64,000 nucleotides of DNA from Psychrobacter piscatorii (lineage in GTDB: Bacteria > Pseudomonadota > Gammaproteobacteria > Pseudomonadales > Moraxellaceae), in assembly GCF_904846415.1 (NCBI RefSeq), contig NZ_CAJHAR010000010.1:1-64000 (forward strand), given 5' to 3'. Every line of letters starts with the position of its first letter. Within the stretch, counting starts at the first letter, position 1. The notes beneath the pieces are model-generated. The model did no database searches. It was given only the letters and a program-made list of their open reading frames with translations, and had not been told where the DNA came from. Positions 20,161 through 29,300 of the stretch are shown here, piece after piece. The position numbers were made by a program, and so were the translations under genes.

Positions 20161-20805
20161 CTACAAATGATAAGCGGTCGCCTTCATACGGTTGGCCATC
20201 CAGCGCATCGTCTGACGTACAGGTGGTGACAATGCAGCGCCGCCACTTGCCAGTGCGAGCTCGCGATGGTGTCGCTCTTCGATATCCATTTGTGCCAGTA
20301 TTTCTCTTGAGCGTTGATCATGTTCGGGCAGTTGATTGATATGATCTTGCAGATGCTCGCTAACTTGTGCTTCTGTCTCTGCGACAAACCCCAAACTAAA
20401 CTCATTTGAGATGGCGCCTGCAACTGCGCCTAGGCCAAAAGACATCCCATACCAAAGCGGTGTAAACACACTCGCATGGCTACCCAGCTCATTTAAGCGC
20501 GTCTCGCACCAGACCAGATGATCGACTTCTTCTTCAGCAGAGTTTTGCATGGCTTGCTTGACGCCACTGTCTTTGGCAGCAAATGCTTGTCCATGGTAGA
20601 GACCTTGCGCACACACTTCCCCAGTATGATTGATACGCATCAATCCTGCGACATGACGCGCCTCTGTGATGGTCAGTTCAGGAATCTCGTCACTACTTAC
20701 TGGCAATGGGCGCGTACTGGGGTTTGAGTTTGGCACGACAGCTCGTAATGCTTTGTCGACCCCAAGCAATAGCTGATCGATTTTGGATAAAGGACGCAGG
20801 GCCAT
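20161..20805 (-). CDS. coq7: 2-nonaprenyl-3-methyl-6-methoxy-1,4-benzoquinol hydroxylase (Coq7)
   Basis: A di-iron hydroxylase of ubiquinone biosynthesis, 214 residues. The iron ligands are visible in HTGEVCAQ, EEEVDHLVW, AETEAQVSEHL and EERHHRELA, in the family order Glu, Glu-x2-His, Glu, Glu-x2-His. The start ATG has AGGAG seven bases upstream. It is the oxygen-dependent alternative to UbiF, common in Pseudomonas and Moraxellaceae. Confidence 0.96.
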   Translation of the reverse strand: MALRPLSKIDQLLLGVDKALRAVVPNSNPSTRPLPVSSDEIPELTITEARHVAGLMRINHTGEVCAQGLYHGQAFAAKDSGVKQAMQNSAEEEVDHLVWCETRLNELGSHASVFTPLWYGMSFGLGAVAGAISNEFSLGFVAETEAQVSEHLQDHINQLPEHDQRSREILAQMDIEERHHRELALASGGAALSPPVRQTMRWMANRMKATAYHL

Positions 20806-20988
20806 GGTTCACTCCTGATGGCGTTAAATTCTATCAATAAAATAAGACTAGTGACTGCTCTAGGGTAATAATCCTATGCACAGATCTTATGCACATTACT
20901 ATAGCAAACAATCCAAATTATCGGCATCAATATTATTACTTTGATAACGTATCGATTGCTATCGTTATTTAAGCTCGATATGGCTTAT

Positions 20989-22320
20989 TTATATAACCAC
21001 TTCATCATTGGTTTGGATAACCGCCTGTTTGATATGCCTATTTAGCTTAAGGTATAAGAAGATACCAAAAGCAATATTGAGCACACCTGTTACCAAAAAT
21101 AGCTGCGGTAGACTTAGCCCTAATGCATTTAAGATGACAATCGCAAAAATCGCTGATGTGACCATAAATATCGCATTGAATATGTTGTTGGCACCCACGA
21201 TACGCGCGCGATGGCTCTTTGGCGCATAGGCCTGCATTGAGGCATATAAAGGCACAATATATAAACCGCCACTGAATCCCAATAAGAACAAATCAGCAAA
21301 GACGCGCCAGCTCCCACTGACACCAAATAAATCACTGATGCCAAGCAATGTGTCATTATTCACGTTTATGTTTAGGCTTGAAAGTGAAAAGTACAAATCA
21401 ATAGCAAAGATACTCAATCCAGCAATACCAAAAGGCAATAGGCGCAGGCTTACTTGGTTTTTGGTCAATGATTTGCATAATAGTGAGCCTATCGACACGC
21501 CTACCGAAAACAGCGTCAACAGAAAAATCACCACCGACTCATCACCATACAAAATGACTTTGCTGAACTCTGGCACTTGGGTCAAAAACGTCGCCCCATA
21601 AAACCAAAACCAGCTGTTGCCAAGAATGACAAAAAACAAAAATGGCAAAGAGTAGAGATAGCGCACCGTAGACAAGCTGGTGGTAATAATATTCCAGTTA
21701 ATCTTAAGATCAGGCTGCATAGCTGGCATGTTAGGAATGTAACGTGCTGCTAGATAACCCAGCACAGCAACGACCAATACGGTGGCGCTAATCCAATACA
21801 ACGAGTGTGACAGCTGAGTTAAAATGCCAGCGACAATCATACCAACAAGAATAGCTAGAGAAGTACCCATTTGAAACAGACCGTTGGCACCGACCAGCTC
21901 ATCTTCTTTCATCGCCTGTGGCAGATAAGCGTACTTAATCGGTCCAAAAAAAGTCGAATGCGTGCCCATCAAAAACAACGCGACAAATAAAAGGGTGTAC
22001 CATTCAAAAACAAAACCAACCGCAGCGATTGCCATGATGACCAGCTCAAGCACTTTGATAAACTGCGTGAGCTTGGATTTTTCATACTTATCAGCGATTT
22101 GTCCTGCCAATGCCGAAAACAAAAAGTAGGGCAGTATGAATAACATCGCGGCCAAATTGTTTAAAATACTGACTTCGACGCCCAATTGACTGGCAGCGGT
22201 ATAAGTCAGAACCAGTATGAGTGCTTGTTTAAAGATATTGTCATTAAACGCACCCAAAAACTGGGTAAAAAACATGGCGCTAAAACGGCGGCGCTTAAAT
22301 AGCTGAAACTGATTGGACAT
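20989..22320 (-). CDS. MFS transporter, LplT-like (lysophospholipid transporter)
   Basis: A 443-residue protein with about 12 membrane helices. The opening FSAMFFTQFLGAFNDNIFKQ and the segments AGQIADKYEKS and HSTFFGPIKYAYLPQAM match the LplT family, which flips lysophospholipids across the inner membrane. In E. coli the partner acyltransferase Aas is encoded next to or fused with it. Here the open frame ends after the transporter and no acyltransferase is adjacent. Function is inferred from sequence resemblance only. Confidence 0.8.
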   Translation of the reverse strand: MSNQFQLFKRRRFSAMFFTQFLGAFNDNIFKQALILVLTYTAASQLGVEVSILNNLAAMLFILPYFLFSALAGQIADKYEKSKLTQFIKVLELVIMAIAAVGFVFEWYTLLFVALFLMGTHSTFFGPIKYAYLPQAMKEDELVGANGLFQMGTSLAILVGMIVAGILTQLSHSLYWISATVLVVAVLGYLAARYIPNMPAMQPDLKINWNIITTSLSTVRYLYSLPFLFFVILGNSWFWFYGATFLTQVPEFSKVILYGDESVVIFLLTLFSVGVSIGSLLCKSLTKNQVSLRLLPFGIAGLSIFAIDLYFSLSSLNINVNNDTLLGISDLFGVSGSWRVFADLFLLGFSGGLYIVPLYASMQAYAPKSHRARIVGANNIFNAIFMVTSAIFAIVILNALGLSLPQLFLVTGVLNIAFGIFLYLKLNRHIKQAVIQTNDEVVI

Positions 22321-22774
22321 GAACGTTCCTACAGATGAGACGCGGCTGATAAAGTAAGAAGAGGCGCTAAACGCAGCTTATAATGCGATAGCAATCATCA
22401 ATATTATCAAAAACTTATCAAAATACAGCATAGGTTTTATCAATATTAAGCCGTATAATAGCAAGGCTTAGGTAAAAATACATGAAACCTGCGCTATGAT
22501 TTCATAATTAACTAAGTTATGATTTGTAAATTTTATGTGGTTGCATTAAAAGGTGCGAGCGACGGTAAAGGTGAAGGCTTGCTATCAATCAAGACTGTTT
22601 GTATGGTGTCACCCATCGAGTGCTGAGATTTAATATGCGCTAGAGACTTCCATCATGACAAGCAACGTAGTAAACCATTAATTTCAGCCCACTGCTATAA
22701 GTTTATTCACCGGTCAGACTTGGCGATAATCATCGTTAATAATAGGATGCCGCGTGAAGGGATAGGACGTAAAC
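22321..22774. other. Divergent control region transporter / tamA
   Basis: About 450 bases. A TATAAT stands at 22454-22459 on the plus strand with no convincing -35. Transcription from there would give tamA a leader of over 300 bases. I see no conserved RNA structure or coding frame in it. Confidence 0.4.
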
Positions 22775-25700
22775 ATGACCCAGCCGCCTTCAACTCGAGC
22801 ACGCAACATATTAATGAGGCAGCGTGACAGCGTGAGTATTCAGGACGATATCAGCATCAAAAGCACTCATGTCGGTACTCCCCGTATTCATTTTAAGCGC
22901 TCAGCGCTCTGTACCGCGCTAGCTACTAGCCTAGTCAGTGTTGCACCTGCGGCATTGGCTGAGACAACCAATACAAATATCACCAATCCATCGACCAGCA
23001 ATCAAGTCGCTAAGACTCAATCAGCTAACAATCAAACGGCTAATAATACATCAGGCGCACTATCAGATGATGATACCCAGCTCGATGCTGCCCTAGATGC
23101 ACTACGTCTAAAAAAGGCGGTGGAGCAAGGCATTATTGATCAGTCGGTCTTGGATGACTATAGCGAACAAACACTAGGTATCAAAAAATCAGGTGCTAAC
23201 TCGTCATCTTCTCAGAATGACAGTGCCCGAAATAATAATCAGAATAGTGGCCTGCAAGATTCAAATCGTTTCGACGAGGATATGTACGCAGAGGGCATGC
23301 AGGCAGATCTATCTAACGATGATTTGTTGCAACAAGCAACGATGATACAGCAGCAAGGCTATCAGATGATGACGCCTGAGCAGATTGATCGTGAGTTGGC
23401 TGCGATGGATTTGCAAAATGCTCAAGATATCGACAGCATTAACAACGACAGTGCTTTTGATGCGCCAATTGCCACACTAAACGACACAGCGCCGCCCATT
23501 GGTCTAGATGTTGAGTTAGATGCGACCGACTTATCTGCACCTAGCAATCTTGACACATTAGGCAAAAGTGAAACAGCAGCAGAGCAGGCAGCCACAGCTG
23601 AAATTATGTCACGTCCCATTAACGTGAGTGACTCTGTCAGTAGTGGCAATGTCAATGCAGCAAATGGCATCAATGACGAGATAATAGCGGATAATAGCGA
23701 TATAACCGATGGCGGTAACATGCCTTCAGATGTGATTGATCCTGAAGACTACCTGCCTGATTATCAGAATGATACTCAGGCTGTCAATCAAAGCATCGAG
23801 CAAGCTGACCAGTCAAAGCCACTCGCACGTAATAAAAGCAACATTGTTAAACGTCTTTATAACCGGTTGTTCAATGGCGGCGCAATGGCATTGCCTAGTG
23901 TGGAGACCACGGTTTATATACAACAAGCCGCTGGCGAAGACACGGCTAATGGTCAGCCAAAACTCATCAAAGCTGACGACGATATTCAGCCAATGAAAAA
24001 CATCAAAGCGGCCCTCGATGACACCTCAGTGCGATCGGTCATTGATTTTACAGCGGCGCTGCCACGTCTGCGCCAAACAGCATTGGATGCTGCCAAAGCA
24101 GTGGGTTACTATGATGTGACGCTTAGTCTACGTCAGCCTACGCGTGATACGATCAATGTGGTTATCGAAGAGCTGGGCGAGCCTGTTATTGTAGACAGCC
24201 GTATCGTTGATATCCGCGGTGAGGGCGGTGAGCAAGAAGAGTTTGTCGCGCTTGAAAAAGAATTACCACCGCAAGAAGGTGATATTTTTAACCACCGTGT
24301 CTACAAGAGCAGCAAAGCCGCGCTTGAGTCTTTAAGTAATACTTATGGATATTTCGATCAATATTGGTTGAACAAATCTGTCGATATTATTTTACCAGAC
24401 AACAAAGCGGATATGTCTTTGGTCTATAACACAGGCGACCGCTACGAGTTTGATGATGTTGTTTTCTTTACCTATGACAAAGAAACCAACACGCTGACAC
24501 AAGACCCTGACAAACTCCCAGTAGAATTGTCGTTATTGCAGCAGTTGTATGAGTTTGCGCCAGGCGATCCTTTCTATCGTCCGTCAGTGACAAAGTTTAG
24601 TAATGACTTATCAGCGACTCGTTATTTTAATATGGTCAATGTCGAATCGATATTACCGCCAGATGACCGGAGTGAGGCCAGTACATTGGCATTTGATAAT
24701 GCACCTGCCAATAGCAATGCTATATTGGATGAGGATGTTGATAATGATGGCATCTCAGATATGACTGGAGATAATGCTACTCTAGCAGCATCCAATAATC
24801 GTTTGGCTAGTACAGAAAATACGGGTAGTAGTACTGGCGTATCTAGTGAAAGTGCGCTTGGTAACGGTAGTGGAGAGACTGTCAATGAAGCTGATATTGC
24901 TGCTATCGAGTTTGAGGCTGATGAAGAAACGCTTGATAAGCTACAAGCCGTTAAGCAAAAAGCAGAGCGCCTAAGTAACTTACCTGATAATCGCGTGCTA
25001 GATGAAAAAGACCAAGAAGCTGATAACTTATTAGGAAAAATTAGTGATTCAATTAGCAATGTTGCCCAAAAAATATTCCCTGATGATGCAGACTTCACCG
25101 TTGATGAGGATTTCGTACCGCCAACGCTGGCAGGACGTAAAACACCGCAAGACGTTGTGACCAGCAAAAAAGTGCCATTATACGTTTTTGTATACGCTGA
25201 TAAGCCACGTGATGCTCAAGTTGGTTTGGGTTATGGTACTGACACAGGCGTTCGAGCAACCGCCAAGATCGATTATAATTTGCTTAACCGTCAGGGCTAT
25301 CAAGCAGGCGCAGAAACGGAAGTATCCAGAATCAGCAAAAACGTCGCTGTCTATGCAAGCCGCCCTTGGAATCATCCGCTCAATGATAAATTAGATGGGC
25401 GTCTGACTTATGAAGAAGAGGTCATTGACCAAGGCAAAGGTAATTTTGATTTATCTACCACCACATTAAAAGCCGCTCTGGCCCGCAACATCCGTTGTGA
25501 CAATGGCTGGAATCGTAGCTACTCTGTACGGTATCGTTTGGATGAGCTAGAAACGGGCGTTGACGGCGCCGCGCGTGATGATTTACCTATTCGCTTTACC
25601 TCCTCAAATCCTAAGCAGCAAGCATTATTGTTTGGCTATGGTATGAATAAAACCGACACGGATAGTGCGACCAATCCAACGCGCGGTATGCGTCAGTATT

Positions 25701-26206
25701 ATTCGATTGAAGCAGGTGCTGACAAAGCGCTGAGTGATACTGATTTGGCCATCGTGCGTGCTGGCGTGAGCGGACTTTATAGCTTTGGCGATGACAAAAA
25801 GCACCAAGTGCTTGGTAGTCTGAATGGTGGTTATATTTGGGCAGATGATTTCTATGATGTGCCTTATAAATTGCGCTTTTTTGCAGGTGGCGACCAAAGC
25901 ATCCGTGGCTATGACTACGAGAGCTTATCGCCACTAAATGATAAAGGCTATCTGACAGGCGGGCAAGTACTAGCGGTTGGTAGCGCAGAATACAACTATG
26001 AGTTCAAACCAGGCTTTCGTGGCGCATTCTTTACCGATGTTGGTAATGCGTACGACAAAGACTTTGATGCTGAAACCAAAGTTGGCGTTGGTGTCGGTGT
26101 GCGCTGGGCCTCTCCTGTTGGGATGGTGCGTGTCGATGTCGCCGCAGGTGTGACAGAAGACAATATTCCTGTGCGACTACACTTCTTTATTGGCTCACCG
26201 TTGTAG
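22775..26206 (+). CDS. tamA: Translocation and assembly module outer-membrane protein TamA, expanded
   Basis: A BamA-related (Omp85) outer-membrane barrel that works with TamB. It has 1143 residues, about twice the 577 of E. coli TamA. After a long signal region (cleavage near PAALAETT, residue 63) come about 300 polar residues rich in Asn, Ser, Asp and Gln with no visible fold. POTRA domains follow from about residue 365. Within POTRA3, after YFNMVNVESILPP, an acidic insertion of about 170 residues (627-797) interrupts the domain before VPLYVFVYADKPRDAQVGLG. The insertion includes DVDNDGISD, a D-x-D-x-D-G calcium-loop-like motif. The barrel holds GGDQSIRGYDYESL (the lid-lock RGY motif) and ends LHFFIGSPL. 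GGATAGGAC lies upstream of the ATG. Confidence 0.93.
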   Translation: MTQPPSTRARNILMRQRDSVSIQDDISIKSTHVGTPRIHFKRSALCTALATSLVSVAPAALAETTNTNITNPSTSNQVAKTQSANNQTANNTSGALSDDDTQLDAALDALRLKKAVEQGIIDQSVLDDYSEQTLGIKKSGANSSSSQNDSARNNNQNSGLQDSNRFDEDMYAEGMQADLSNDDLLQQATMIQQQGYQMMTPEQIDRELAAMDLQNAQDIDSINNDSAFDAPIATLNDTAPPIGLDVELDATDLSAPSNLDTLGKSETAAEQAATAEIMSRPINVSDSVSSGNVNAANGINDEIIADNSDITDGGNMPSDVIDPEDYLPDYQNDTQAVNQSIEQADQSKPLARNKSNIVKRLYNRLFNGGAMALPSVETTVYIQQAAGEDTANGQPKLIKADDDIQPMKNIKAALDDTSVRSVIDFTAALPRLRQTALDAAKAVGYYDVTLSLRQPTRDTINVVIEELGEPVIVDSRIVDIRGEGGEQEEFVALEKELPPQEGDIFNHRVYKSSKAALESLSNTYGYFDQYWLNKSVDIILPDNKADMSLVYNTGDRYEFDDVVFFTYDKETNTLTQDPDKLPVELSLLQQLYEFAPGDPFYRPSVTKFSNDLSATRYFNMVNVESILPPDDRSEASTLAFDNAPANSNAILDEDVDNDGISDMTGDNATLAASNNRLASTENTGSSTGVSSESALGNGSGETVNEADIAAIEFEADEETLDKLQAVKQKAERLSNLPDNRVLDEKDQEADNLLGKISDSISNVAQKIFPDDADFTVDEDFVPPTLAGRKTPQDVVTSKKVPLYVFVYADKPRDAQVGLGYGTDTGVRATAKIDYNLLNRQGYQAGAETEVSRISKNVAVYASRPWNHPLNDKLDGRLTYEEEVIDQGKGNFDLSTTTLKAALARNIRCDNGWNRSYSVRYRLDELETGVDGAARDDLPIRFTSSNPKQQALLFGYGMNKTDTDSATNPTRGMRQYYSIEAGADKALSDTDLAIVRAGVSGLYSFGDDKKHQVLGSLNGGYIWADDFYDVPYKLRFFAGGDQSIRGYDYESLSPLNDKGYLTGGQVLAVGSAEYNYEFKPGFRGAFFTDVGNAYDKDFDAETKVGVGVGVRWASPVGMVRVDVAAGVTEDNIPVRLHFFIGSPL

Positions 26207-26306
26207 ATGCTCGCTTTATCAGTGTATAAATAGATTGCCTAAACCGTTTTATTCATTACTTACCGTACCGATTGCTGGTCATCACTTTTTAACGTAGTTG
26301 AGTGTC

Positions 26307-29300
26307 ATGCTGACAGAAAATACCCCGCCTAACAATGCACCAGATGAAGATCCAGCACAGCGCGATGCTCGTGCCGTTAGGCGCTGGTATCCGCTATCAT
26401 TTTTACTCAAGCTACTGGTACTGATTCTTATCGTACTAGCGATTATGTTTGCGATATTTTTTTATGCCGCAGGCACGGACTCTGGCACCAAGTTTATTTT
26501 AGAAAAAATCAGTGCTGAGACGGGTATCGATTTCAAATATGGGCGCGGTAATTTGCGTGATGGTATTTGGTTGACTGATATCGATATAGAGGCAACTGAA
26601 GACCTTGAGGTATTAGTAGACAAAGCTTATGTCAAAATAGGCTGGCGCGCGGTATTTGCAAAAGAAGTGCATCTGAGCGATGCCGATATACAGACCATCG
26701 AAATTCTCAATAAGAAACCACCGACTGGCGAACCGTTTGATTATAAAACCCTAAAGTTACCAGTCAATCTACGTTTCGATCAAGCAAAAATTAAGAAAAT
26801 CATTTATAAGCAAGTAACCAAAGATCCTATTGTTATCAATAACATTACGGCTCGTGATCTGACTTGGGTTGGTAGTACCGTCACGGTAGGTCGCGGTGAC
26901 TTACAGTATGCTGATATCGTCAAAGTCAGTGCCCTACAAGGCGAGATTGACTTGCAAGGCGACTATCCGTTGGATTTGAGTGCGATTGCAGAAGTCAGTG
27001 CGCTTGAAAAAGCATACATTGATCCACTGAATATTACGGCAACCGGTACGCTAAAACGTACGGTTGGGCAGGTGCGTAGCCGCTATAACGATAGCGATGT
27101 TAGTGGCGATTTTGTCGTTCAGGCGCTGGATACAGGATCACCGTTTCAAGCAAAACTACAGTGGGATGATATTTTGGTCCCTTATGCAGACGACCAAAAC
27201 ATTCGTCTGCAAAGTGGTATGGCGACTGCATCAGGGGTCATCTCTGAGATACGACTTCGCATCAATACGGAATTGACTGCCAAAGACATTCCGTCCGGTC
27301 ATTATCAAGGGCGCGCGGTCATTGCAGACAGTCAGTTGCGTATTGATCGTTTAGAAGCTGACGTTCCATCTGGGCGTTTGGTAATACAGGGTATATTAGG
27401 TTGGAAAGATAGCTTTAATGCGACGCTGCGTGCGGCTGGTAGTAACTTTGATATTCGCCGTGCTATTCCTGATGACTATGCTGATTTTAAAGCGTATGCT
27501 CCGCAAACCCTTAATGGCAGGTTATCGCTACGCTATCAGCAGCAGAACAGCAAAGGTAATACACAGATTGATGCAGATTTGCGTCAGCGTGATGGTGAAC
27601 ATATCAATGCCAATATGATCCGTGGTAAAACCTCTGCTAAGTCTAAGCAAGTGGCACCTTGGTACGTTGATGCCACATGGCAAAATTTGATCCGCCGTGA
27701 TGTGCCCAACATCGGCAATATTGATAGTCCTCGCGGTCAGGCCGATGTCATCGTTCGTGGTTCAAACCTATCCGTTGATGCCAATGCCGTTATCAATGAA
27801 CTCAATGCTGCACCTAAAGGCAACTATGATGTGCGCTTGCGTAAAGCAGGTGACGTTATTGATATCAACCGACTCAATTATGATGGCATCGTAGGCGATC
27901 TGTCAGGCACCGGACAAATTCAACTAGCAAATAAAAACCGCCCACTGACGTGGCAAATCGATGCAGCGACCAAGGGTTTATTACCTAAAAAGTACCGTAG
28001 CGATTTACCACTTGAGCGTTTAACAGGGCGCTTGAGTGCTCGTGGTCGATTGCTAAATATCACCAAAAATGGGGTGAGCGGTCAGCGCCATGTGATTACT
28101 GTCAATAATACCGACTTACAGACACAGCTTGATGCCACGCAAAACGGTCGCGCAATCGGTATAGCAGGTAGTGGTGATGCCAGTGTCGATATCGTGGGTG
28201 GTGAGTTGTCTGTATTTGACGCCCGTTTTGATGGTCAGATCGATACAGCAGACGTACCAAAAGGTCGTCTATCAATCGACGCAGCGGGTACGCCTGATCT
28301 GATTAGTATCCGCAAACTAAATTATAATGGTGAGGCTGGTGCAGTGAATGCCAAAGGCGTCATTGATTTACGTAACAATATTGGCTGGACCGTCGATGGT
28401 CGCTTTGACAACTTCAATTTAGGTTACTTTTTACCCAATAATCCAGCAATCATCACAGGTGATCTAAAAACCAGTGGTGAATGGCAGGCTGCGCCTAAAA
28501 ACAGCCCAAATACCGCAGGTACATTACAGCGTTTTGCCGTGAATTTTGATGGGGTCTTGGATGCCGAGCAATTACCAGCAGGTAAGCTCAATGTTGAAGC
28601 TAGCGGTGATAGCCAACTGATTCGTATCAAGCGCTTCCGCCACGTGGGTGCAGCAGGTAGTATCGATGCCACAGGAACGGTCGATGTGCGTCAAGGCATC
28701 GCGTGGGACATCAATGCGGTGATGGATCGCTTCAATATCGGATATTTCTTAAAGGATACACCAAGCCTTATCACGGGTACTATCGATACGGATGGGCGCT
28801 GGGGCGATACACAGCAAACGATCAATATCAAACAAGTCAATCTGAGCGGTATGCTGAAAGGCCAGCCACTTAGTGCTAAAGGTAGTTTGGCCGCAAAACT
28901 GCGCTTGCCAAAAGACTTAGCCAGTTACTTCAAACGTCTACAAACACAAGATGCCCAAGCACAGTATAAGCAAGTGAATGCATTGATCGATAGTTTAAAT
29001 GCTGACAACTTGATACTGCGCTGGGGTGACAACTATGTCACTGCTAATGGCAATGCCAAACAGCTACAAACCAAAATTAATATCACAAGCTTAGATCAGT
29101 TGTCGGATAAGCTTGCTGGCAAAGTAACTGGTGGAGCGACTTTGTCTCAACCAGCAGGTCAGGCACTACCAACGATTTATATCGATTTGGTCGGTGAGCG
29201 GATTGCACTACCGGGCTTTATTTTGCGTCAAGGTCGTATACGCGGCAAGCTGGTTAATCTAGCCAATAGTCCAAGCCAGCTTATCGTCAGCGCTGAAGGT

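Noticed and set aside
24622..25167. 181-residue open frame on the minus strand inside tamA
   Set aside because: Mirror of the acidic insertion: Ser/Ala/Leu-rich translation caused by biased codons on the other strand. No ribosome-binding site.
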